The translations under genes and the position numbers were made by a program. A stretch of 64,000 bases of DNA from OLB7 sp966250335 (GTDB lineage Bacteria > Bacteroidota > Ignavibacteria > OLB7). Under the pieces are notes generated by a model, which was given only the letters and a program-made list of their open reading frames with translations, was not told where the DNA came from and did not search any database. Position 1 is the stretch's first letter, and the number at the start of each line of letters is the position of its first letter. Of the stretch, positions 43,378 to 52,528 are shown piece by piece. The stretch is from positions 124,001 through 188,000 of the forward strand of contig CBINGZ010000003.1 in assembly GCA_966250335.1 (NCBI GenBank). The letters run 5' to 3'.

Positions 43378-44520
43378 TTACCGTGATCCCGACGAAGGAG
43401 GAGAGAAGGGGACGACTGCCGGATGTCTTCCCCTCCACTCCAGGCCGCCGATGAAGAGCCCCTTGGTCCGGTCGCTCAGCGTGTGGGTGGCGTCGTGAAC
43501 CCAGCGGCTGCACGATGTGATATACCACGAGTCCCCCCATTCCACCACCTTGCTGGCGTGTGAGGTTGCCAGGAAATATTCGTCGCGGTCGTGGAAGTCG
43601 AGAGGGTTGTCGCTGATCACGTAGCGGGTTCCGGCGCCCCCCTTCCAGAAGAGATAGTAGAGATCGTCCCGCTTGACGACGCAGGGGGATTCCGGATGCG
43701 CGTACGTCGAGGCGTAGTCGTAGCCTTCCGTGCGGCGTGTCAGCACGGGGCCGCGATCGGTCCAGGTCATCAGGTCGGGAGAGGTGGCGGCGGCGACGCA
43801 GGCGAACTCACGACCGCTGGAGGGACGCCCTTTATCCTCCTTGAGCCGGGTCACATAGTAGCAGATGTAGCCGTAGGTCGTATGCGGGAGGATGAACGGA
43901 TCGCGGAACGATACGGGCCGAACGTTCCCGTCCGTTGCGGGAGCATAGGCGACCCGGTTCGAATCGGGGAGCATGATCGGGAGTCCGGAGGTCCGCTTCC
44001 AGGTGTTCAGGTCGTCGGAGACCGCCATGAAGATATGTTCACCCGAAAGAAATCCCTGATCGTTGCCGGTGTAGAACATGTAGTACTTCCCCCCCGCGGC
44101 GATCACGTTCGGGGCATAGAGATGTTCATCGTCGAGCGAGCCCTCCGGTCCGATCGTCAGCGCCGTCTCCTGCTGCGTCCAGTTGACCAGATCGGGGCTC
44201 ACGGCATGTTCGATATTGATCTCGTTCCCGGGGCTCAGCCAGGGGCGGATCGACATGCTCCCGTCGGTGTAGAAGAGATGCCACAGGCTGTCGACACGGA
44301 TCAGGGAGTGATCGTTGACGTACCTGCCGATGACCGTGTAGACATATCTGAAGGCAGCCGAGTCCGACTCCGGACGCGATATGCCCGTCGTCGTATCGAG
44401 CCCCCCGACGCGCGTTCCGTGCCGCGCCGCGCCGGAAACGTATCTCGAATTGATATTCCCGGACATTGCTCCCGCGCCGAGCAGGAGAACCGCCGTAAGA
44501 CCGATCGCTGTATATCGCAT
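43378..44520 (-). CDS. Exported GH43/GH32-like five-bladed propeller protein
   Basis: 380 residues. An N-terminal hydrophobic leader (YTAIGLTAVLLLGAGAMSG) is followed by a beta-propeller of the glycosyl hydrolase 43/32/68 superfamily. Typical phrases are VNDHSLIRVDSLWHLFYTDG, DEHLYAPNVIAAGGKYYMFY, VSFRDPFILPH with the conserved RDP, and ESPCVVKRDDLYYLFWKG with a Glu placed like a catalytic or substrate residue. It could cleave or bind furanosides or other sugars outside the cytoplasm. Catalytic identity is not certain, since several proteins with this fold are inactive. ATG 44601 is an alternative start. It has no T9SS sorting domain. Confidence 0.75.
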   Translation of the reverse strand: MRYTAIGLTAVLLLGAGAMSGNINSRYVSGAARHGTRVGGLDTTTGISRPESDSAAFRYVYTVIGRYVNDHSLIRVDSLWHLFYTDGSMSIRPWLSPGNEINIEHAVSPDLVNWTQQETALTIGPEGSLDDEHLYAPNVIAAGGKYYMFYTGNDQGFLSGEHIFMAVSDDLNTWKRTSGLPIMLPDSNRVAYAPATDGNVRPVSFRDPFILPHTTYGYICYYVTRLKEDKGRPSSGREFACVAAATSPDLMTWTDRGPVLTRRTEGYDYASTYAHPESPCVVKRDDLYYLFWKGGAGTRYVISDNPLDFHDRDEYFLATSHASKVVEWGDSWYITSCSRWVHDATHTLSDRTKGLFIGGLEWRGRHPAVVPFSPPSSGSR

Positions 44521-44654
44521 TGAGTTTGATGCGTTTCCCGTAATCCTGAACGCCTTCCCGCCGCCCGTCTCCGACGGCATGACCGTTCCGAATCTACTCA
44601 TCCCGGGCTTCAGACGGGAAGGGAAACCGCTCCCGTTCGCCGTATACACAACAA

Positions 44655-44683
44655 AACGGACCGGAGCTGGGCCCCGGTCCGTT
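44655..44683 (-). terminator. Strong hairpin terminator after the six-repeat gene
   Basis: AACGGACCGG (44655-44664) and CCGGTCCGTT (44674-44683) form a perfect 10-bp stem. On the minus strand the stem is followed by TTTTGTTGTG, a good T-rich tail. Confidence 0.88.
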
Positions 44684-44706
44684 CGTGGAAGAAGATCGAT
44701 CGGCGA

Positions 44707-46932
44707 TCAGCGGTCGACCCGGAGCCCTCCGCGAAGGCTGCCGGCGCCGATCATCAGTTCGTAGACATACATCCCCGGAGCGAGCTTGCTCACATCCAGA
44801 ACCGCACGCATCTCCCCTGCCTCGCGCTCCCCTATGTCCACGTTCTGCACGGCCCGTCCGTTCAGGTCGTAGATCCGCAGCAGCACGTGTCCCGATACGT
44901 TCTGGGTCCAGCGGATCTCGGTGGAGGAGGAAGCGGGATCGGGGAAGCTTCCGATCAGGGTCAGTCCGCCGGGGACGTTCGATCGGCTCTTCACCCCCGT
45001 GGTCCCGATCGAGATGAGCCGGAACCCGTTGTCGGTCAGATCCTTTACAAGCCCGTCGGCCGTCGAGACCATGATATGGGTGTTCGTGGAGGCTATATCG
45101 GGGACCGACCATGTGAGCGAGTCGTTCCCCTGCCGGGCGTCTGCCGAATCTATCAGCCTCCACGGGCCGCCGTCGGCGGAGTACGCAAGGAAGAGCTTCC
45201 CCTGAAGATTGTTGGCCTTCCAGCGGATCTTGACGATCGAGTCGGCGCTCAGCCGCTCGCCGCCGTTCGGATAGAGAAGCTGCAGGTATGCCGCCGTCGT
45301 ATCGATCTGCGATCCGAATATGGTGAAGACGGCGTTCGAGAGATCGCGGACCAGTCCCGTGTTCCCGCCACCGCCGCCTCCCCCGCCGGAGCCGGCGAGC
45401 GTGAGCCGCAGCAGCGCTCTGGTCGTCGGGTCATTCGGAACGATCCACTGCGTGGAGTCGATCCCCCCCGACACGGAGGGGCGTCCCGACAGCATCTTCC
45501 ACGTCTTGCCGCTGTCGGCCGAGTAGTGGAGGTTGAGCTGCCCCGTCAGGTTCTTCGTTTCCCACACGATGCTCTCGGCCGTTCCCACCTTGAAGACCTC
45601 CCCTCCGTTCGGACGGATGACGGTGATCGTCGGGGTCAGCGAGTCGGCGAGGCCGATGATCGTGAAGGAGCCGTCGGACGTATCGCGCGCCGAGTTGTTG
45701 CCGACCCGCAGCATCGTGACCGGCGACGGGTCGTTGGGGATCTTCCAGACGATCGTGTCGAGCCCGGTCCGGCCCTGTCGGGAGCCCATGATCGGTTTCC
45801 AGGTGCGGCCCGTGTCGACGGAGTAGGTTGCGTTGATCAGGCCGGTGAGATCCTGCGCGCTCCAGATGATCCTGATCGTGGAGTCCGCCGTGAACTGCTC
45901 GCCGCCGTTCGGCGCCATCAGCCTGATGTTCGGGTTCAGCTTGGTCCGTATGGTGAAGACGCCGTTGGAGGCATCGCTCACCGCGCCGTCCCCCGTGCTC
46001 ACCCGCACCATTCCCCGCGAGGTCGTGTCGTTGGGGATCTTCCAGGTGGTCGTGTCGTTGGCTCCTCCCTTCGCCGTCACCGTCCTGATCGGCTTCCAGC
46101 TCTTGCCGCTGTCGACCGAGTAGTCGACCCTGATATCGCCGACGACGTTCGTGGAAAGCCAGGTGATCCGGACGCTGGAGTCGGCCCCGAAGAGCTCACC
46201 GCCGTTCGGCTGGATCACGCGCAGCGTCCTCGGCAGCTCCTTGGCGATCGTGAAGGCTCTGTTGGAACGGGCCGTCACCTGGTCGTCTTCCGTCGACACG
46301 CGGACGAAGGCGGTCGTGGAGGGCTGGTTCGGCACCTTCCAGAGTATCGTATCGTTGCCGGTTCTCGCGGCCGTCTTCTTGATCGGATTCCACGATTTGG
46401 CGCTGTCGATCGAATATTCCAGGTCCAGATTTCCCGTGACGTACTGAGCGTTCCAGACCACCCTGATCGTGGAGTCGATCACCACCGTCTCGCCGCCGTT
46501 CGGGTAGACGACCCGGAGGGTTTTCAGAGGTTCCTTTGCGATCGTGAAGGTCCGCATCGAACGTCCGGAACGCTCTCCGTCCGCCGTGCTGATACGAACG
46601 AGGGCCAGCTTCGTGGGGATGTTCGGGACGACCCATGCGACCGAGTCGATACCGACTCTGGCGACCGCCGTATCGACGAACTTCCAGGTGGCGCCGCTGT
46701 CGGCCGAATATTCAATGGTGAGAGTTCCGGTGATCCCGCTGGCGAACCATCTGATCCGCGTCGTGGAGTCGATCACCACCGTCTCGCCGCCGTTCGGGGC
46801 GACGATTCTGAGAACGCTCTGCCCCTGCGCGGCGGCCGAAGCCGTCCCGAGCAGAAGGATGAAGAGAAACATCGCGATCAGCCGTGCCGCTCCGCGCCGG
46901 GCTGCCGTCGTGAAAAGGTTGGAAGTCCGCAT
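44707..46932 (-). CDS. Secreted protein with six PNGGE repeats and T9SS-type sorting domain
   Basis: 741 residues. A signal peptide (LIAMFLFILLLGTASAAAQ, after an Arg-rich start) is followed by six tandem repeats of about 95 residues. Each opens with a phrase like VVYPNGGETVVIDSTIRVVW, contains EYSxDSGxxWxP, and closes with WxVPNxPT ... VRVSTxDG, the Kre9/KNH-like domain seen in microbial surface proteins. Repeat six is preceded by a Gly run (GSGGGGGGGGN). The C-terminus is a T9SS type A-like sorting domain (LIGSFPDPASSSTEIRW, RIYDLNGRAVQNV, LAPGMYVYELMIG). It is probably an adhesin or matrix-type protein. A clear terminator lies downstream. Confidence 0.9.
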   Translation of the reverse strand: MRTSNLFTTAARRGAARLIAMFLFILLLGTASAAAQGQSVLRIVAPNGGETVVIDSTTRIRWFASGITGTLTIEYSADSGATWKFVDTAVARVGIDSVAWVVPNIPTKLALVRISTADGERSGRSMRTFTIAKEPLKTLRVVYPNGGETVVIDSTIRVVWNAQYVTGNLDLEYSIDSAKSWNPIKKTAARTGNDTILWKVPNQPSTTAFVRVSTEDDQVTARSNRAFTIAKELPRTLRVIQPNGGELFGADSSVRITWLSTNVVGDIRVDYSVDSGKSWKPIRTVTAKGGANDTTTWKIPNDTTSRGMVRVSTGDGAVSDASNGVFTIRTKLNPNIRLMAPNGGEQFTADSTIRIIWSAQDLTGLINATYSVDTGRTWKPIMGSRQGRTGLDTIVWKIPNDPSPVTMLRVGNNSARDTSDGSFTIIGLADSLTPTITVIRPNGGEVFKVGTAESIVWETKNLTGQLNLHYSADSGKTWKMLSGRPSVSGGIDSTQWIVPNDPTTRALLRLTLAGSGGGGGGGGNTGLVRDLSNAVFTIFGSQIDTTAAYLQLLYPNGGERLSADSIVKIRWKANNLQGKLFLAYSADGGPWRLIDSADARQGNDSLTWSVPDIASTNTHIMVSTADGLVKDLTDNGFRLISIGTTGVKSRSNVPGGLTLIGSFPDPASSSTEIRWTQNVSGHVLLRIYDLNGRAVQNVDIGEREAGEMRAVLDVSKLAPGMYVYELMIGAGSLRGGLRVDR

Positions 46933-47672
46933 AAGCGATATTCCGAAAAGAGATGAGTATGTAGGGCCGCGTAGAGTCGACTGGAAAGCGAGACGAGCGT
47001 CGAAACCGGTTCAGGGGAGCAGCGGTCGGGGGGGCGAAACGACCTGGAGGGGACTGCACACCGCACTAACGATCCCATGATACGAGGATTCCGTAACGGA
47101 GGAAAGAGGGGACCGCGAATATTTTCCGGCGCCGCGATTCCGGGAGGGGGATCGGCCCCGATCACGACGTTCGGGACCCCTTCGGCCGACCGGCGGTTTC
47201 CTCCATGAGAACACTCCGTGAAGATAACGATCGAGCCCGTCCGAACCTCACAACAGGATGTAGATCATCCGATATGAATAATAATTCCGATCGGTCCGAT
47301 TCCCCGGTGTCGGTGACGACGGCTCCGACGGTCGGCTGGAATTTTGTCCCCCGATTGTCCCCCCGACTCCTTGCACACATCGTCGGAATATCCCTCCGGG
47401 AGATTCTTCGCGGGCATTTTTTTTATGCGGCGATAATTCTCCCCAACCCTCGTTTTTACAGGAAAAATTATCTCGGATCATTGTTTTCAACAGATATCAT
47501 ATAAGATTTGACTGCGATACGATTGCGATCGATGTTTTATGGTGTTACGATGCTTATATTGACGCCGCACACTCGGAGAACCCGGCGCCACCGTACAGTT
47601 CCGCCTTTCTCTCCCCAGACCTTGCCGCCAGGCAGGGCTTACACTTCCCTCACGTCTTAACTACCGTCAACC
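46933..47672. other. Long AT-richer intergenic region before the 1086-aa gene
   Basis: 740 bp between divergent genes, with visibly lower GC from about 47395 to 47565. A frame at 47205-47504 stays open but has no leader, family or convincing ribosome site, so I do not call it. A promoter-like TGTTTT (47533-47538), 16 bp, TATATT (47555-47560) lies about 110 bp before the ATG at 47673. The size and base shift suggest regulatory sequence for the 1086-aa gene or a decayed segment. Confidence 0.5.
47533..47560 (+). promoter_or_regulatory. Candidate promoter for the 1086-aa gene
   Basis: TGTTTT and TATATT separated by 16 bp, inside the AT-rich part of the upstream region. The -10 match is good and the -35 match is weak. 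Confidence 0.3.
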
Positions 47673-50600
47673 ATGTCTACCATCGCAAACAGCGTGGTCG
47701 TCGACGAGGCGACCAAGACAGTGACGATCCGACAGGTGGAGTTCACTCTGCACGAGAAGGACTTCATGAAAGGATACCATCACGTCATCTATGCATCGAC
47801 CGTGTACGTGAAAAAGGGATTCCTCAATCCCGGACGGAATCTCACCATCTACGCGGCGCAGATCGTCGTGGACCGCGGCGGCGGCAATGTCGACGTCAGC
47901 GGAGCGACGGGGACGGGGTATGCTCCCAACAATCGACACAGCGCCGGCGGGCTCAAGAAGAATTCCTACGACGGTGATAACGGTTTCGACGGACAGGACG
48001 GCGGGCCCGGAGGGGATAGCGGCGATATCACGATCCATGCGGGACGTATCAAGGGGGGAGCTGTCTCCCTGAACAGCAAGGGGGGAGCGGGAGGCCGCGC
48101 ACAGGACGGCGGACACGGCTGGAAGGGGGAGACTCCTCCCGAGCGCGCACGACCGAACACGCCGAAACAGATCGTGGTCGGCTATAAGACCGAGGAGATC
48201 GGCAGTCGCTTCGTCTCGGTTCCCGTCTACGGATGGGGGGGGGATACCCTGAAAATCGGCAACCATGACTTCTGGACCGCCTATCTCTACGTTACACATC
48301 AGGCCCCCAGAGGGGCGGACGGCGGGAACGGTGGAAACGCCGGCCTGGCCGGGAGGCCGGGGAACGGCGGCAAGGGGGGGAAGGTGAGGATTCGCACTCT
48401 GCTTGAGCCCGAAGCCCCGATTGCAGCCAACCAGTGCGCCGGCGGGGCGGCAGGCGAATCGGGCGGTCACGGCACCCCCGGCAGCGGCGTCGATGGAGGA
48501 CTTGGCGCGAAGTTCCTCTACCACGGGAGCGTCAAGACGACGACGATCGACTGGTCGACATACGATGAGAAGCCCGAATGGGACGAAAACTGGAACACCA
48601 AGAACTCGACGACCTTCTGGGTCTCGGTCGATCATTTCGACAATCTCGGCGTCAACAACGATTACATCGATCACTACGACGGAACGCACAAGAAGCTGAA
48701 GCTCCGCAACGGCTCCGGGAACCGCGGGCAGAACGGCGGCTACGGGCCGAGCGGTCTCCGGACCTCTCCGGCCGCCCAGACGGCCTCGCGCGGCGCCGAC
48801 GGCTCCTCCGAGACGGGAAGGGTCGATATGAGCGGCGCATCGTATCGGGATATTCCCTATCCCTATCTCCTCATGCTCCAGCGGAACCTGACGGCCGCCA
48901 CCCTGAACGGGGATAACGACAAGGCGGCGATCATCCTTCGCTGGCTCATGATTCTGACGGTTTCGTTCAGAAATGCCGGACCGAACGCATCGGAAGAGGA
49001 GCAGAACCGTCAGCGGATCTATCTTCAGTCGGAGAACGCCCTCCTCACGCTCGAGCGCGATACCGACCGCAACGCCGCGGTCTGCATCTACACCGATATC
49101 GAGCGGTACGCCACGTTCGTCGAGAACTCACTGAATCATATCGTGAGTCAGGAGAAGTCGTTCAAGAAATACCAGGCGACCGCCGCCACCATCAGCGAGC
49201 GGAAGGAGGTGCTGAAGAGTTCCATCGCGGAGCTGAAGACGCATATCGCCCATCTTACGGGGGAGTCCTCCACGCCGGGGAGCATCCTCTACTGTCAGGA
49301 CAAGGAGAGCAAGATCAAGCTGGCGATCGGCGGGCTCGATCTCAAGATCATGAACTTCCAGTATGTGCTGGAGCATATGCCTGATGCTCTGAAGGAGGAG
49401 ATCGACGCGAAGATCCGGGAGAAGGAGAAAGTAAGCATCTGGGACGTGCTCCAGTTCGTGGGGATGGCCGCCGGTGTGGTCATCAACTTCGCCAGCGCCG
49501 CCAGCAGCATCATGACGATGGTGGGGAAGGTGAAGGATTTCTACACGGAGGCGCTCAAGGCCGCCTCATGGGGGGAGATCCTGAGCCTCAAGGATGGAAT
49601 CTGGAACCGCGAGTTCAGCCTCATCAAGGCCGACCTGAAGGAGCTGCTCGACAGCAAGGAATGGAAGGCGGTCGGCGACGACAAGAAGGCGTTCATCGGC
49701 AGCGTGACCGACTTCGCCGCGAAAGTGGAGGCATATCAGGAGATCCTCAACTCCCGCAGATCGGTCAAGTACACCTTCGATATTCTCGACGTCCAGGCCG
49801 GCGTGCTGATCTTCGACACGGCCAAGCTGGAGCTGAAGGTGCAGCGGAACGCCTTCGAGGCGTTCATCGTCAAGTTCCTGGATGAGTACGAGAAGGCGCG
49901 TGAGTTCAAGCATATCTTCACCGATTACTTCGATACGTCGGAGACCCGGTTCGATCTGCTCGCGCACCTTGCCGAGGTTCAGGCGCAGCGCCGCGACCTG
50001 GAGTTCCAGCGCGATCTTCACGAGAAGAACCTCGGAATCCTCACCACCCAGCTCGAGAAGCTCGACTTCGATCCCGAGCATGTCATGGGAGAGGATGTCC
50101 GGACGAGTCTGGAGGCCAATCTCCACATGGCGCTGGAGCTGGCGCTGAACCGGATCTACGACGAGCGGCGCGCCTACAGAATATGGTCGCTTGAGGATCA
50201 TACCTTCCCGGCCGTTCCGGAGAACGTCACCGCCGAGATTCTCAAGACCAAGTTCCACGTTCCCCTCTGGGATAAGATCTCGATCGGTATGAGCAGCCAG
50301 AGCGAGCCGGCGTTCAGCGACTTCTCCGGCTCGCCGTACGTCTGGAAGCGGGAGGATTATCCCCGGCAGTTCGCCGCGCTGCAGGAGACCAAACGGATAC
50401 TGCTGCAGGTTCCGGTGGACAGCAGGGCGAACATCTATTTCCAGCGGATCGTCAACGCGCGCGTCTTCCTGCGCGGAGCCACGACCAGGGACGGCTCCCC
50501 CTTCTACTGCGTGCTCCATCATCGCGGCGTCTCGGAGTTCCTGAACCACGACAAAAAGATCGTGACCTGCTACCAGCAGCCCCGCTCCATCGAGTTCTCC

Positions 50601-50933
50601 TACGCGCTGGAGGGAACCGGTTCGGAGGCCAGACCGAACTACGAGCATGAGGGAGCGATCCAGCAGAACTTCGACAAGCGGGGCGACCTGAAGAGGATCA
50701 GGTACAGTCCCTTCACGACCTGGGAGCTGCAGATCGTCCCCGACTATCGCCAGAACCAGCAGTCGAAGATCTTCAACAAGGATATCGACCTGAGCAAGCT
50801 GGAGGCGATCGAGCTGCGGTTCAGCGCCTACTACAAGACCTTCCACCTCCCGCGGCTGAATGTGACGCTGCCGCCGGAGAGGGTGGGAGTCGCTGATCCG
50901 GCCGAAGGGGAAGCGGTAGCGGGGGAGGGATAA
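47673..50933 (+). CDS. 1086-aa leaderless protein: Gly-rich repeats, helical pore-former-like core, beta-rich end
   Basis: I do not recognise a named family. No signal peptide. Residues 1-100 are beta-rich. Gly-rich, collagen- or bristle-like runs occur at about 100-155 (GFDGQDGGPGGDSGD), 213-240 (GADGGNGGNAGLAGRPGNGG), 264-280 and 342-385. From about 410 to 830 it is strongly helical with coiled-coil-like charge (RQRIYLQSENALLTLERDTD). One hydrophobic stretch lies at 591-618 (FVGMAAGVVINFASAASSIM), as in the helical hairpin of alpha-pore-forming toxins. Residues about 850-1080 are beta-rich with phrases such as RILLQVPVDSRANIYFQRIV. A toxin-like or surface-acting role is an inference. It stands alone, with its own promoter region and terminator. 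Confidence 0.8.
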   Translation: MSTIANSVVVDEATKTVTIRQVEFTLHEKDFMKGYHHVIYASTVYVKKGFLNPGRNLTIYAAQIVVDRGGGNVDVSGATGTGYAPNNRHSAGGLKKNSYDGDNGFDGQDGGPGGDSGDITIHAGRIKGGAVSLNSKGGAGGRAQDGGHGWKGETPPERARPNTPKQIVVGYKTEEIGSRFVSVPVYGWGGDTLKIGNHDFWTAYLYVTHQAPRGADGGNGGNAGLAGRPGNGGKGGKVRIRTLLEPEAPIAANQCAGGAAGESGGHGTPGSGVDGGLGAKFLYHGSVKTTTIDWSTYDEKPEWDENWNTKNSTTFWVSVDHFDNLGVNNDYIDHYDGTHKKLKLRNGSGNRGQNGGYGPSGLRTSPAAQTASRGADGSSETGRVDMSGASYRDIPYPYLLMLQRNLTAATLNGDNDKAAIILRWLMILTVSFRNAGPNASEEEQNRQRIYLQSENALLTLERDTDRNAAVCIYTDIERYATFVENSLNHIVSQEKSFKKYQATAATISERKEVLKSSIAELKTHIAHLTGESSTPGSILYCQDKESKIKLAIGGLDLKIMNFQYVLEHMPDALKEEIDAKIREKEKVSIWDVLQFVGMAAGVVINFASAASSIMTMVGKVKDFYTEALKAASWGEILSLKDGIWNREFSLIKADLKELLDSKEWKAVGDDKKAFIGSVTDFAAKVEAYQEILNSRRSVKYTFDILDVQAGVLIFDTAKLELKVQRNAFEAFIVKFLDEYEKAREFKHIFTDYFDTSETRFDLLAHLAEVQAQRRDLEFQRDLHEKNLGILTTQLEKLDFDPEHVMGEDVRTSLEANLHMALELALNRIYDERRAYRIWSLEDHTFPAVPENVTAEILKTKFHVPLWDKISIGMSSQSEPAFSDFSGSPYVWKREDYPRQFAALQETKRILLQVPVDSRANIYFQRIVNARVFLRGATTRDGSPFYCVLHHRGVSEFLNHDKKIVTCYQQPRSIEFSYALEGTGSEARPNYEHEGAIQQNFDKRGDLKRIRYSPFTTWELQIVPDYRQNQQSKIFNKDIDLSKLEAIELRFSAYYKTFHLPRLNVTLPPERVGVADPAEGEAVAGEG

Positions 50934-50976
50934 GAGGGGGCGGCTGATATATCGCCTGTATAACCCGATGGAATGC

Positions 50977-51011
50977 AAAAGGGCGAAGAGTATCGTACTC
51001 TTCGCCCTTTT
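50977..51011. terminator. Strong bidirectional terminator
   Basis: A perfect 16-bp stem (50977-50992 with 50996-51011) and a TCG loop, with AAAA on the left and TTTT on the right. It can stop the plus gene ending at 50933 and the minus gene ending at 51078. Confidence 0.92.
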
Positions 51012-51077
51012 CGTTGTTCGACGTCTCTCTGAAGCCTTACTATCTCCCGGGGGACCGGGATCGGAGTCGCGGGAGAT

Positions 51078-52409
51078 CTACTTCCTCGCCCCCGGCTGCC
51101 GGTCCAGGAACTCGTGATAGAGTTCGGTCTGCCGGCTCTGCAGAGGAATATCGTAACCGTCGATAAAGAGTCGCCGGATCGTCGTCGACGGCTCGAACGG
51201 ATCGCCGTCGGCGGCGAAGAGGGTCGCCCGCTTCCCGACTTCCAGCGAGCCGATCTCCTTCTCGAGTCCGAAGATCTCCGCCGGCACGATCGTCACCCCC
51301 TTCAGAGCTTCCTCACGTCCCATGCCGTAGGCTGCCGCAAACCCCGCGTGGAACGGCAGATTCCTGACGTTGGCGGTCTCGCCGGATCGTATCGCGACCT
51401 TCACACCGGCCGCGTGGAGCAGTCCGGCGTTGGCATACGCCTTGTCGTAGCGGTCCGCCGGTCTGTTCGGGAGGCTCAGGATCGGTCCCACGACGCAGGG
51501 GATGCCGGCCGCGGCGATCTTGTCCGCCACCCGCCACCCCTCTTCCACTCCCGTGAAGATCGCGCGGACATTGTTCGCCTTCACCCATGCCAGCGCTGAA
51601 TCGATATCCCGCGCCGTGTTCACCTCGATCATCAGCGGCATCTGGCGCCGCACCACCGGGAGAAGCGCCTGGATCTCCGGCACATATTCCGGAAGCCGTT
51701 CCTGCGCAGGCGTCGCGCGGTAGCCGGAGTCGATACGGGCATAGAGAACCGCGCGGTCCCAGAGATCCTTCAGCCGGGTCTTCGCCTTCTTCGCCCCCTT
51801 CTCGATATCCTCCTCCGACCGCTGATCCCACCAGCCGTTGCGTCCCGTGGGGGGGAAGTTCATCACGACCCCTCTGAATCCCGCATACATCTGATCGGGA
51901 GTATATCCCGCCAGGGAGATAAGCGCCGCCGTTCCGGGGAGGAGTCCGCCGTTCGGCGTCGTAATCACCGTGGTCACGCCGTTGACGCGGGTGACCGGGA
52001 TCTCCACCGAGTTCGGGTTGACGGCGGTGAGCGCTTCGACCTGCGGCGTGATATCGCCGAGCTCGTCGTCATCGCGCGTTTCCGGGAGCGAGCCGATCTC
52101 GATCAGTCCGAGCTGGGTGCCGCCGTCGATCATGCCGGGGTAGAGGGTCAGTCCCGCGCAGTCGATCCGTTCGGCGTCGCCGGGGAGCGTCACATCGGTT
52201 CCGACCGCCTCGATCCTGCCGTCGCGGATCAGGAGGGTTCCCCGTTCGATGACGCCGCGGGTGACCGTTTCGATCCGGGCGTTGGTCAGCGCGAATGTCC
52301 CCTTGCGGAGTCCCTGGGCCGTGGCCTGGGACGCGCAGAGGAGCGAGAGCGCCGCGATAAAAAAAACGCCTGCCCTGTTGGGCCGTATCGTGAGTCGAGG
52401 TATATTCAT
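51078..52409 (-). CDS. Exported amidohydrolase-family protein lacking the HxH metal motif
   Basis: 443 residues with a signal peptide (RAGVFFIAALSLLCASQATAQ). The amidohydrolase-like fold is shown by LTNARIETVTRGVIERGTL, LIRDGRIEAVG, GLTLYPGMIDGG, the C-terminal GSLEVGKRATLFAADGDPFE and the EEALKGVTIVPAEIFGLEKE region. The usual zinc-binding HxH after PGxID is replaced by GGTQLGL, so the classic metal site is missing. Many Bacteroidota imidazolonepropionase-like exported proteins have a similar change. It may be a non-catalytic or differently metal-bound paralogue. Usually two such genes are adjacent; only one is seen here. Periplasmic. Confidence 0.85.
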   Translation of the reverse strand: MNIPRLTIRPNRAGVFFIAALSLLCASQATAQGLRKGTFALTNARIETVTRGVIERGTLLIRDGRIEAVGTDVTLPGDAERIDCAGLTLYPGMIDGGTQLGLIEIGSLPETRDDDELGDITPQVEALTAVNPNSVEIPVTRVNGVTTVITTPNGGLLPGTAALISLAGYTPDQMYAGFRGVVMNFPPTGRNGWWDQRSEEDIEKGAKKAKTRLKDLWDRAVLYARIDSGYRATPAQERLPEYVPEIQALLPVVRRQMPLMIEVNTARDIDSALAWVKANNVRAIFTGVEEGWRVADKIAAAGIPCVVGPILSLPNRPADRYDKAYANAGLLHAAGVKVAIRSGETANVRNLPFHAGFAAAYGMGREEALKGVTIVPAEIFGLEKEIGSLEVGKRATLFAADGDPFEPSTTIRRLFIDGYDIPLQSRQTELYHEFLDRQPGARK

Positions 52410-52528
52410 GTCCGGAGGAGATTTGTCAGGGATAGAAGCAGGGCCGCGCCGCGGATCATATCGCGGTCACGGGGCGGAGGAGTTCCCGAATTCTGGAGAC
52501 GAGGAGTACCCGACGGTGTTCCGTCCGA

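Noticed and set aside
47205..47504. 99-codon frame in the long intergenic region
   Set aside because: No leader, family phrase or ribosome site, and the composition follows the AT-rich DNA; kept only as a note.
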